This document shows, in pieces, positions 1 through 10,174 of a DNA stretch of 64,000 nt. This DNA is from Burkholderiales bacterium Ga0077547 (GTDB lineage Bacteria; Pseudomonadota; Gammaproteobacteria; Burkholderiales; Burkholderiaceae_C). Within the stretch, counting starts at the first letter, position 1. The number at the start of each line of letters is the position of its first letter. The notes under the pieces are model-generated. The model saw nothing but the letters and a program-made list of their open reading frames with translations. It ran no database searches and was not told where the DNA came from. Location: positions 1-64,000 of the forward strand of contig LNEY01000022.1 of the NCBI GenBank assembly GCA_001464195.1. Reading direction: 5' to 3'. Both the position numbers and the translations under genes were made by a program.

Positions 1-11
1 CTGATGAGTCG

Positions 12-3000
12 ATGGAGGACTACGCGCTGCGCTACACGCCGCGCAGCTTTCGCAAGTGGTCAGAAATGCGGGTCGCGAACACCGCCTTCGGTGCGGTGTC
101 GTTTCTGGCGCTGGAGGCCATAGGCGGCGCGATCGCACTCAATTACGGCTTCACCAACGCGCTGTGGGCGATCCTGACGGTGGGGCTGATCACGTTCCTG
201 ACCGGCCTGCCGATCAGCTACTACGCCGCCCGCTACGGCGTCGACATGGACCTGCTGACGCGTGGCGCCGGCTTCGGCTACCTGGGCTCGACGATCACCT
301 CGCTGATCTACGCCAGCTTCACCTTCATCTTCTTCGCGCTCGAGGCAGCCATCATGGCGCTGGCGCTGCAGATGTTCTTCGACATCCCGATCGCCTGGTG
401 CTATGTCATCAGCTCGCTGGTGATCATCCCGATGGTGGTGCGCGGCATCACGCTGATCTCCAAGCTGCAGATGTGGACGCAGCCGGTGTGGGGGGTGCTG
501 CTCCTGCTGCCGTATCTCGCCATCTACTGGAAGAACCCGCAGGCGTACTCGGACTTCATGGGCTTGAGCGGCCGCACCTCGGGCAGCAGCGACTTCGATC
601 CGCTCATGTTTGGTGCAGCGGCGACGGTGGCATTCTCCTTGGTGGTGCAGATCGGCGAGCAGGTCGACTTTTTGCGCTTCCTGCCCGAAAAGACCGCGGC
701 CAACCGCACCCGCTGGTGGACCGCGGTGCTGATGGCCGGGCCGGGCTGGATCATCCCGGGCATGCTGAAGATGCTCGGCGGCGCATTTCTCGCCTTCCTG
801 GTGTTGCAGCTTGAGTTGCCGGCCGCCAAGGCCATCGAGCCGACGCAGATGTACCTGGCGGCCTACAGTTATGTGTTCACCGACCCGGCCTGGGTGCTGG
901 CCGCCACGGTGATCTTCGTCGTGGTGTCGCAGGTCAAGATCAACCTGACCAACGCCTACGCGGGCTCGCTGGCGTGGTCGAACTTCTTCGCGCGCCTGAC
1001 GCACAGCCATCCTGGGCGCGTGGTTTGGCTGGTGTTCAACGTGCTGATCGCGGTGCTGTTGATGACGCTGGGCGTGTTCCAGGCGCTTGAAAAGGTGCTC
1101 GGGCTGTACAGCAATGTGGCCATCGCGTGGGTGGGTGCGCTGGTGGCCGATCTGGTGATCAACAAGCCGCTGGGCTGGAGTCCGAAGGGCATCGAGTTCA
1201 AGCGCGCTCATCTGTACGACATCAACCCGGTCGGCATCCTCTCGATGCTGCTGGCGGCGGCACTCGCGGTGGTGGCGTATTCCGGCACGCTGGGACCGCA
1301 GGCCCAGGCCTTCGCACCCTTCATTGCCCTGATCACCGCCTTGGTGCTGTCGCCGCTGCTCGCGTGGTGGACCCAAGGCCGTTACTACATCGCGCGTCAA
1401 CCCCAGGTGCTGGGCCAGCCCGGGCAGGTGCTCAAGTGCAGCGTCTGCGAGAACCGCTTCGAAGCCGAGGACATGGCGCATTGCCCGGCCTACAGCGCAC
1501 CCATCTGCTCCTTGTGCTGCACGCTGGAATCGCGTTGCCACGACCGCTGCAAGAGCGGCTCCCGCGCGGCCGAGCAGGCCGAAGGAATGCTCACTTCGTT
1601 ACTGCCGGCCTCGCTGTCGAACCGGGTGAACTTTCGCGTCGGTCATTACCTCGTGGTCGCGCTCTCGCTGTGCACCTTGCTGGCGGTGGTGATGGGGATG
1701 GTCTACACGCAGGAGGTGAGTCCCGAGCTGTCAAGTGCCACGCAGTTGCTGCTGAAGTCAGCCTTCGTCAAGGTGTTCGCGATGCTGCTGCTGATCGTGG
1801 CCGTGTGCAGCTGGTGGGTGGTGCTGGGCAGCGAAAGCCGGCGCCTGGCGCAGGACGAATCGAACCGCCAGAACCAGCTGCTGCAGCGCGAGATCGAGGC
1901 TCACCAGCGTACCGACGCCGCCCTGCAGGCCGCGCGCGATGTGGCTGAATCGGCCAACCAGGCCAAGACCCGTTATGTGGCCGGCATGACGCACGAACTG
2001 CGCACACCGCTCAACAGCATCCTCGGCTATTCGCAGATCCTGTTGAAGGACGAGGCCCTGGCAACCACGCCGCGCGAGGCGGTGCAGACCATCCAGCGCA
2101 GCGGCGAGCATCTGCTGGCCCTGATCGACGGCCTGCTCGACCTGGCGCGCATCGAGGCCGGTCGCTTGCAACTGGAGCCCATGCCGCTGCACCTGCCGGA
2201 CTTTCTCGACGAGCTGGTGCGCATGGTCAGCCCGCAGGCCGAAGCCAAGGGCCTGGCCTTCGTCCACACGCGCGCCGGCCACCTGCCCACCTGGGTCCGG
2301 GCCGACGCGAAGCGCTTGCGGCAGATCCTGATCAACCTGCTGGCCAATGCGGTGCGATTCACCGACACCGGCACGGTCACGCTGCATGTCGACTCGCGCA
2401 AGCAGGTGGTGCGCTTCGACGTGATCGACACCGGCGTGGGTGTGCTGCCGCAGGACCGCGAGCGCATCTTCCTGCCGTTCGAGCGGGGCGCCGCCGGGCG
2501 TCGGCAGGGTGGCGAGCCCGGCACCGGCCTGGGGCTGACGATCACCGGCTTGCTGACCTCGTTGATGGGCGGCGAGCTCACCCTGGCCAGTACCTCGGGC
2601 CAGGGCAGCACCTTCAGTGTGCGGATCTACCTGACCGAAACCGCCGACCCCGGCCCGCTGCGCGAGATGCCACGGCAGATCGTGGGCTACTTCGGCGAGC
2701 GCCGCACCTTGCTGGTGGTCGATGACCAGCCAGTGCAGCGGCAGATGCTGGCGGGCATGCTGATCCCGCTTGGTTTCGAGGTGCGTGAAGCCGCCAGTGG
2801 CGCCGAGTGCCTGGCCAGCCTGCACGAGACGGTGCCCGATGCCATCCTGCTCGACATCACGATGGACGACATGGACGGCTGGCAGGCAGCGACCCGGCTG
2901 CGCACGGCGGGCTACACCGATGTGCCGATCGTCATGGTGTCGGCCAATGTGTTCGAGAACCAGGTGCAGCGGCTGCGCGCAGCGCAGTGCCAGGCGTTCG

Positions 3001-3329
3001 TGGCCAAGCCGGTGCTTGAGTCGGAGCTGATCGGCGCGCTGCACCGAACGCTGGGCCTGGAGTGGCGCGTGGCTGGTGTACTGAGCCTGCCGACCGACGA
3101 GATCGACCCCGCCTCGGCCGGGCGCCTGGAGTTGCCCGACCGGGTGCGCACCGACCTGTTGCGCCTGGCGCGCGTCGGCCATGTGCGAGGGCTGCAGACC
3201 GCGCTGGATGGCATCGCCGAAGCGGACCCGTCTCTCGCGGCGTCGTGTACCCGCCTGCGAGGCCTGGTCAGCCGCTTCGAGATGGATCGCCTGCAGACCC
3301 TGTTGATGGACGAAGCTGAACTGAACTGA
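12..3329 (+). CDS. NCS1-type (nucleobase:cation symporter-1-like) transporter fused to a hybrid sensor histidine kinase with receiver domain; 5' end may lie outside the window
   Basis: About 1105 aa ORF: polytopic N-terminus (EDYALRYTPRSFRKWSEMRVANTAFG...), Cys-rich linker (CSVCENRF...CHDRC), H-box HELRTPLNSILGYSQ, ATPase motifs (DTGVGV, GTGLGL), receiver LLVVDDQP...LLDITMDDMDGW. The frame is open to the window edge, so the true start may be upstream. Confidence 0.85.
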   Translation: MEDYALRYTPRSFRKWSEMRVANTAFGAVSFLALEAIGGAIALNYGFTNALWAILTVGLITFLTGLPISYYAARYGVDMDLLTRGAGFGYLGSTITSLIYASFTFIFFALEAAIMALALQMFFDIPIAWCYVISSLVIIPMVVRGITLISKLQMWTQPVWGVLLLLPYLAIYWKNPQAYSDFMGLSGRTSGSSDFDPLMFGAAATVAFSLVVQIGEQVDFLRFLPEKTAANRTRWWTAVLMAGPGWIIPGMLKMLGGAFLAFLVLQLELPAAKAIEPTQMYLAAYSYVFTDPAWVLAATVIFVVVSQVKINLTNAYAGSLAWSNFFARLTHSHPGRVVWLVFNVLIAVLLMTLGVFQALEKVLGLYSNVAIAWVGALVADLVINKPLGWSPKGIEFKRAHLYDINPVGILSMLLAAALAVVAYSGTLGPQAQAFAPFIALITALVLSPLLAWWTQGRYYIARQPQVLGQPGQVLKCSVCENRFEAEDMAHCPAYSAPICSLCCTLESRCHDRCKSGSRAAEQAEGMLTSLLPASLSNRVNFRVGHYLVVALSLCTLLAVVMGMVYTQEVSPELSSATQLLLKSAFVKVFAMLLLIVAVCSWWVVLGSESRRLAQDESNRQNQLLQREIEAHQRTDAALQAARDVAESANQAKTRYVAGMTHELRTPLNSILGYSQILLKDEALATTPREAVQTIQRSGEHLLALIDGLLDLARIEAGRLQLEPMPLHLPDFLDELVRMVSPQAEAKGLAFVHTRAGHLPTWVRADAKRLRQILINLLANAVRFTDTGTVTLHVDSRKQVVRFDVIDTGVGVLPQDRERIFLPFERGAAGRRQGGEPGTGLGLTITGLLTSLMGGELTLASTSGQGSTFSVRIYLTETADPGPLREMPRQIVGYFGERRTLLVVDDQPVQRQMLAGMLIPLGFEVREAASGAECLASLHETVPDAILLDITMDDMDGWQAATRLRTAGYTDVPIVMVSANVFENQVQRLRAAQCQAFVAKPVLESELIGALHRTLGLEWRVAGVLSLPTDEIDPASAGRLELPDRVRTDLLRLARVGHVRGLQTALDGIAEADPSLAASCTRLRGLVSRFEMDRLQTLLMDEAELN

Positions 3330-3331
3330 CC

Positions 3332-4264
3332 ATGTCACCAGACCTTGCCACACCCACCTTGTCATCGCAACCGTCCGCCGATCGCCCGGTGGTCCTGGTC
3401 GTCGACGATGCCCCCAGCAGCCTCGGCGTGCTGTGCGACACGCTGGAAAGCGCCGGCTACACCGTGCTGGTCGCAGGCGATGGCGAAACGGCCTTGCAGC
3501 GGCTGGAACTGGTGACCCCCGACGCGATCCTGCTCGATGGACTGATGCCCGGGCTGTCCGGCTTCGACACCTGTCGCCGCATCAAGGAGACGCCAGCCTG
3601 GGCGCACGTGCCAGTGATCTTCATGACCGGGCTGTCGGAAACCTCGAACGTGGTCGAGGGTTTTGCGTGTGGTGGTGTGGACTACGTCGTCAAGCCGCTG
3701 CGCGCACAGGAAGTACTGGCACGGCTGCACACCCATGCACGCAACGCCCGCATCACGCGGATGGCGCGCGACGCGGTCGACGTGGCTGGTCTGGGCGTGG
3801 TGTTCGTCGATGCCCTGGGGCGCATCGCCTGGCGCTCACCGCAAGCGGCAGTGTGGCTGCAGGCGCTGCAAGACGGCAGCGGCGACGGCAAGTTGCCGAT
3901 CGCATTGCGGGCGGCGCTCGATGTCGCCCTGGAGGCCGACAGCACGCAGGTCGTGCACACACGCACCACCCCACCGCTCTCGGTGCGCAACATGGGCACC
4001 GCCACCCTGGGCGAGACGATGCTGCTGCTGGAGCTGCAACGCGAAGGTACGCTCGCGGCATCGCGGCTCAGCCACGCCGCACTGACACCGCGCGAGACCG
4101 AGGTGCTGTCCTGGCTGGCCAAGGGCAAGACCAACCGCGACATCGCCGACATCCTCGGCATGAGCCCGCGCACCGTGAACAAGCACCTCGAGCATGTGTT
4201 CGAGAAGCTCGGCGTCGAGACCCGCGCTGCCGCGGCAGCCCTGGCCAGCGGCTGCCTGCCCTGA
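3332..4264 (+). CDS. Response regulator, receiver domain plus LuxR-type HTH output
   Basis: VLVVDDAPSSLGVL...ILLDGLMPGLSGFDTCRR...; C-terminal LTPRETEVLSWLAKGKTNRDIADILGMSPRTVNKHLEHVFEKLGV. Starts 2 nt after the preceding gene. Confidence 0.9.
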   Translation: MSPDLATPTLSSQPSADRPVVLVVDDAPSSLGVLCDTLESAGYTVLVAGDGETALQRLELVTPDAILLDGLMPGLSGFDTCRRIKETPAWAHVPVIFMTGLSETSNVVEGFACGGVDYVVKPLRAQEVLARLHTHARNARITRMARDAVDVAGLGVVFVDALGRIAWRSPQAAVWLQALQDGSGDGKLPIALRAALDVALEADSTQVVHTRTTPPLSVRNMGTATLGETMLLLELQREGTLAASRLSHAALTPRETEVLSWLAKGKTNRDIADILGMSPRTVNKHLEHVFEKLGVETRAAAAALASGCLP

Positions 4265-4328
4265 CCCGCTTCTCGCCCACGGCACTGACCGCTAGCATCC
4301 AACGATCCGCGATTCACCCGAGCGTCCT

Positions 4329-4631
4329 ATGGAACTGACCCCCCGCGAAAAGGACAAGCTGCTGATCTTCACCGCCGCGCTGCTGGCCGAACGCCGGCGC
4401 GCGCGGGGGCTCAAGTTGAACTACCCCGAAGCGGTGGCACTGATCAGCGCCGCCATCATGGAAGGCGCACGCGATGGCAAGACCGTCGCTGAGCTGATGA
4501 GTGACGGCAAGCTGGTGCTCACCCGGGCCGATGTGATGGACGGCGTGGCCGAACTGATCCCCGAGATCCAGATGGAAGCGACCTTTCCCGACGGCACCAA
4601 GCTGGTGACGGTGCACCAGCCGATCACTTGA
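4329..4631 (+). CDS. ureA: Urease subunit gamma
   Basis: [53 protein letters not shown], a classic UreA sequence. Confidence 0.97.
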   Translation: MELTPREKDKLLIFTAALLAERRRARGLKLNYPEAVALISAAIMEGARDGKTVAELMSDGKLVLTRADVMDGVAELIPEIQMEATFPDGTKLVTVHQPIT

Positions 4632-4654
4632 CCCCCACGACTCAAGGAGTCCCG

Positions 4655-4816
4655 ATGAAAAACTTCGCTCTGCTGCTCTTGACGCCCTCACTGGCGTGGG
4701 CACACACCGGTCATGGCCTGGGGGATGGCGGGCACTGGCACCCGTCTGACACCTGGGGTTATCTGGCCCTGGCGGCCATGGTGGCGATTGCCGTGTGGGG
4801 GAGGCGCAAGAAGTGA
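4655..4816 (+). CDS. Small His-rich membrane protein (53 aa) between ureA and ureB
   Basis: ATG at 4655 after an AAGGAG ribosome-binding site; [53 protein letters not shown] (signal-like segment, His cluster, one TM). Its TGA overlaps the GTG start of ureB (GTGA at 4813-4816). Confidence 0.65.
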   Translation: MKNFALLLLTPSLAWAHTGHGLGDGGHWHPSDTWGYLALAAMVAIAVWGRRKK

Positions 4817-5118
4817 TCCCCGGCGAACTGCTCACCGATGGCCCGGACCACCCGATCAACGTCGGGCGCCGCACGATCACCACCGTGGTCGAAAACAGCG
4901 GCGACCGGCCGATCCAGGTCGGCTCGCATTACCACTTCGCCGAGACCAACGGCGCGCTGGTGTTCGATCGCGCAGCGGCACGCGGCATGCGGCTGAACAT
5001 CGCCTCGGGCACCGCCGTGCGCTTCGAGCCGGGCCAGCAACGCACCGTCGAGCTGGTCGATTTCGCCGGAGACCGTCAGGTCCACGGCTTCCGAGCGCAG
5101 GTTCAGGGCGCGCTCTGA
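4813..5118 (+). CDS. ureB: Urease subunit beta
   Basis: GTG start gives [46 protein letters not shown], a classic UreB N-terminus. The ORF track starts at an upstream GTG (4795). Confidence 0.95.
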   Translation: MIPGELLTDGPDHPINVGRRTITTVVENSGDRPIQVGSHYHFAETNGALVFDRAAARGMRLNIASGTAVRFEPGQQRTVELVDFAGDRQVHGFRAQVQGAL

Positions 5119-5152
5119 GCGCCCCGTCCACACACGATTTCGCAGGACCCCC

Positions 5153-6880
<1,728 letters not shown>

Positions 6881-6909
6881 ACCCATGTTCGTGTCGCAGC
6901 TCGGCGCGA

Positions 6910-7038
6910 GAGCGCTGCGGCGGGCCGCTGTGTTGCGTTCATGTCCCCCGGGCCGGTTCACCTTTTGTTCGCTTCGGGTTCAACAGCGTCGGCCCTCCTC
7001 CTTTACTTCACTCCACACAGCGACCCACCGCAGCGCTC
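6910..7038. repeat. Palindromic dispersed repeat, type A, copy 1 (129 nt)
   Basis: 24-nt terminal inverted repeats GAGCGCTGCGGCGGGCCGCTGTGT / ACACAGCGACCCACCGCAGCGCTC (22/24). Highly similar to 15064-15192 (same length, opposite strand) and 63264-63367. Confidence 0.9.
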
Positions 7039-7093
7039 CTGCCACCACCGAAGCGGGCGGGGTTTGATTCCTTTATCTGCCACTACGGTGCTG

Positions 7094-7226
7094 GCTGTCG
7101 AGGGCATGGGGTGACCGGCGCAGCGAAGTAAAGGGGGAGGGCCGGATCGGTCTTGCCCGAAGCGATTGGATGGTGAACCGGCCCGGAGGACATGAGCGGA
7201 GCCGGTCACCCCGCGCCCTCGACAGC
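7094..7226. repeat. Palindromic dispersed repeat, type B, copy 1
   Basis: 26-nt terminal inverted repeats GCTGTCGAGGGCATGGGGTGACCGGC / GCCGGTCACCCCGCGCCCTCGACAGC (24/26). The core GAAGTAAAGGGGGAGGGCCGG...GGTGAACCGGCCCGGAGGACATGAGCG is the inverted core of type A. Confidence 0.88.
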
Positions 7227-7269
7227 ATCGCGCGCAAGCTTGCATGCGAGTCCTATTGATGCAAGTCGC

Positions 7270-8364
7270 TCAGCTCGCCGGAAACGCGATCAGGTGGTCC
7301 ATGTCGAGGCGGATGCCAATGGCTTCGCCGATGCGGTGGTTGTGGTGCGAGGGCACCATCGACAGCACGCGGGTACCGCTGGCGAGTTCGAGGGTGTACA
7401 GGATCTGCGCGCCTCTGAACGCCTTGTGCCGCACGATGCCCTGTGCGGGGCTGGTGTCGTCGTGCACCACGTCGTCGGGGCGCAGCAGCACATCGATCTG
7501 GCTGCCGATGGGGCACGGACTGCCGTCGGGCGCATAACGGATGGTCTCAGGTGCCGACACCGCGCCGATCTCGATGGCCAGTTGCCGCTCGGCCACGACC
7601 GTGCCACGCACAAAGACACCCTGACCAATGAAGTCGGCGACGAAACGGCTGGCCGGGCGGTGGTACAGGTTGTAGGCGGTGTCGATCTGCTGGATGCGGC
7701 CGTCGGCCATCACCGCCACCTCGTCGGCCATCGCGAAGGCCTCGTTCTGGTCGTGGGTGACAAACACCGCGGTGGTGTTCGTGGCCTTCAGGATCTCGCG
7801 CACTTCGGCGGCAAGCTGCTCGCGCAGATCCACGTCGAGGTTCGAAAACGGCTCATCCATCAGCAACAGACGCGGCTGCGGCGCCAGCGCGCGCGCCAGT
7901 GCTACGCGTTGCTGCTGCCCACCAGACAACTCGTGCGGGTAGCGCTGTGCGTGTGACTTCAAGCCGACCATGTCGAGCAGACGCTCCACGCGAGCTTTGT
8001 CGTCAGCGCTGCCGCGCGTCCCGAAAGCCACATTGCGCTCGATGGTCAGGTGCGGGAACAGCGCGTAGTCCTGAAACACCATGCCGATGCGGCGCTGCTC
8101 CGGCGGCAGATGCCGGCCCGGCCCGCTAACCACCTCGCCCGCGATGCGGATCTCGCCGCCGGCCAGGGGCTCGAAGCCGCCAATGCAGCGCAGCACCGTG
8201 GTCTTGCCGCAGCCCGAGGGGCCGAGCAGACAACAGATGCTCCCGGTGGCGAGCGTCAGATTCAGTCCATCGACCGTGGCACGCGCCCCATAGGCATGAC
8301 GCACGCCGTGGAGGCTCAGGACAGGGACAGGAGTCGGGGTGGTCATCGATGGGGCCGGTGGCAT
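7270..8364 (-). CDS. fbpC: Iron(III)-type ABC transporter ATP-binding protein (alternative start at 8346)
   Basis: Walker A GPSGCGKTT, signature LSGGQQQRVALARALA, Walker B LLLMDEPFSNLD; C-terminal regulatory region as in FbpC/PotA-like ATPases. Confidence 0.85.
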   Translation of the reverse strand: MPPAPSMTTPTPVPVLSLHGVRHAYGARATVDGLNLTLATGSICCLLGPSGCGKTTVLRCIGGFEPLAGGEIRIAGEVVSGPGRHLPPEQRRIGMVFQDYALFPHLTIERNVAFGTRGSADDKARVERLLDMVGLKSHAQRYPHELSGGQQQRVALARALAPQPRLLLMDEPFSNLDVDLREQLAAEVREILKATNTTAVFVTHDQNEAFAMADEVAVMADGRIQQIDTAYNLYHRPASRFVADFIGQGVFVRGTVVAERQLAIEIGAVSAPETIRYAPDGSPCPIGSQIDVLLRPDDVVHDDTSPAQGIVRHKAFRGAQILYTLELASGTRVLSMVPSHHNHRIGEAIGIRLDMDHLIAFPAS

Positions 8365-8446
8365 GGAGGCGCGGCGCCTGCCTCATGGGTCGTACACTGC
8401 CTGCGAATCAATCGCGTTCAGGACGCGTCGCGATGATAGCCCCCGC

Positions 8447-10135
8447 ATGACCGCCGCCCTCGCCTCCCCCCCGCCTCCGCCTTCCGCCACCGTGAGCCTG
8501 CCAGCTCGCCGTCAGATCGGCTGGCTGAGCCTGGCGGCCGCGGTGGTGGCGCTGTTCATCGCGCTGCCGATCCTGTCGGTGGCGACGAACGTGTTTTCGC
8601 CAGGCACTGGCGACACCTGGGCGCACCTCGCGTCGACGGTGCTGCCGGAGTACATCACCACCACGCTGTGGCTGTGTGTCGGTGTCGGCAGTCTGGCCAC
8701 GCTCGTCGGTGTCGGCGCGGCCTGGCTCGTCACGCATTTCGATTTCCCGCTGCGCCGCAGCTTCGAATGGGCGCTCGTGCTGCCGCTGGCGATGCCGGCC
8801 TACGTGATGGCCTACGCCTACACCGATCTGCTGCAGTTCGCGGGCCCGCTGCAGAGCTGGCTGCGCGCGACGATGGGCTGGACGCGTGCCGATTACAGCT
8901 TCCCCGACGTGCGCACGCTGGGCGGCGCGGTGGTGATGTTCGCCTTCGTGCTGTACCCGTATGTGTTCATGCTGGCGCGCTCGGCCTTCATGGAGCGCGG
9001 TGTCGCGGTCATGGAGGCGGGCCGCTCGCTGGGGCTGTCGCCGTGGCAAAGCTTTGCGCGCGTGTCGCTGCCGATGGCCCGGCCCGCGGTGGCAGCCGGC
9101 GTGGCGCTGGTGTTGATGGAAACGCTGGCCGACTACGGCACGGTGTCCTACTTTGCGGTGCAGACCTTCACCACCGGCATCTACCGCGCCTGGTTCTCAC
9201 TGGGCGACCGGGTGGCCGCCGCACAGTTGGCGATGTGCCTGCTGGGCTTCGTCGTGCTGCTGCTGGCACTGGAGCGTCAGTCGCGCGGCACCGCCCGCTT
9301 CCACGGCAGCGGGCTGCGGCGCCAGCCGACCCGCGGCGCGCCGCTGACCGGCCTGCGCGCTGCGCTGGCGGTCGCCCTGTGTGCGCTGCCGATCGTCATC
9401 GGTTTCCTGCTGCCCGCGGGTGTGCTGCTGCAGATGGCCGTGACCGAGGGCGACGCGCAGTTCGGTGCCCGCTTCTGGACGCTGGCCGGCAACAGCATCA
9501 TGGTGTCCGGCCTGACCGCGCTGCTCGCGGTGGCGCTCGCGCTGCTGGTGGCCTACGCCAAAAGGCTGGACCCTCGGCCGTTGACCCGCTCAGCGCACTG
9601 GGCAGTCGGCCTCGGCTACGCGCTGCCGGGGTCGGTGATCGCCGTCGGCGTGCTGATCCCGATGGCGCGACTGGACAACGCGTTGGCGCAGTGGTTGCAG
9701 ACCAGCTTCGGGTGGCAGACGGGACTGCTGTTCACCGGCACGGTTGCCGCGCTGGTGTTCGCCTGTCTGGTTCGCTTCATGACCGCCGCCCTGCAGACGG
9801 TCGACTCGGCGCTGTACCGCGTCACCCCGCACATGGACGACGCCGCCCGCAGCCTGGGCCTGTCACCCGCCCGCACGCTGCAGCGCGTCCATCTGCCGCT
9901 GCTGCGGCGTGGGCTGCTGACCGCCGGGCTGCTGGTCTTCATCGACGTGATGAAGGAATTGCCCGCCACGCTGGTGATGCGCCCGTTCAACTTCGACACG
10001 CTGGCGACCCAGGCCTACACGCTGGCATCGGACGAGCGGCTGGCCGAGGCGTCGACAGCCACCATCGCCATCGTGGCCGTGGGCTTGTTGCCGCTGATCG
10101 TGCTGTGCCGCCAGATCGCGAACGAACGGCGATAG
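8447..10135 (+). CDS. fbpB: Iron ABC transporter permease (FbpB-like, duplicated permease domain)
   Basis: Start at ATG 8447 (MTAALASPPPPPSATVSLPARRQIGWLSLAAA); two EAA-type loops (EAGRSLGLSPWQSFARVSLPMARPAV; DDAARSLGLSPARTLQRVHLPLLRRG). Confidence 0.88.
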   Translation: MTAALASPPPPPSATVSLPARRQIGWLSLAAAVVALFIALPILSVATNVFSPGTGDTWAHLASTVLPEYITTTLWLCVGVGSLATLVGVGAAWLVTHFDFPLRRSFEWALVLPLAMPAYVMAYAYTDLLQFAGPLQSWLRATMGWTRADYSFPDVRTLGGAVVMFAFVLYPYVFMLARSAFMERGVAVMEAGRSLGLSPWQSFARVSLPMARPAVAAGVALVLMETLADYGTVSYFAVQTFTTGIYRAWFSLGDRVAAAQLAMCLLGFVVLLLALERQSRGTARFHGSGLRRQPTRGAPLTGLRAALAVALCALPIVIGFLLPAGVLLQMAVTEGDAQFGARFWTLAGNSIMVSGLTALLAVALALLVAYAKRLDPRPLTRSAHWAVGLGYALPGSVIAVGVLIPMARLDNALAQWLQTSFGWQTGLLFTGTVAALVFACLVRFMTAALQTVDSALYRVTPHMDDAARSLGLSPARTLQRVHLPLLRRGLLTAGLLVFIDVMKELPATLVMRPFNFDTLATQAYTLASDERLAEASTATIAIVAVGLLPLIVLCRQIANERR

Positions 10136-10153
10136 CCGCAACCGAGCGGACGC

Positions 10154-10169
10154 GCTCGGCGCGCCGAGC
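10154..10169. terminator. 16-nt perfect palindrome between convergent fbpB and fbpA; possible bidirectional terminator without U-tract
   Basis: GCTCGGCGCGCCGAGC in the 39-nt gap between the two 3' ends. Confidence 0.35.
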
Positions 10170-10174
10170 CTACA

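Noticed and set aside
60-3365. Long minus-strand ORFs opposite the transporter-kinase (493 and 535 aa)
   Set aside because: Antisense shadow ORFs of a high-GC coding gene; no recognisable domains and Arg/Gln/His-rich composition.
6885-7067. Small ORF ...LRSCPPGRFTF...SFTSLHTATHRSA, with similar peptides at 14933-15172 and 63154-63444
   Set aside because: Shared peptides arise from the palindromic repeat A being open in this frame; structure conservation and length differences argue against coding.
6910-7226. Composite A-B repeat as a CRISPR array
   Set aside because: Only two non-identical palindromes with one spacer and no cas genes.
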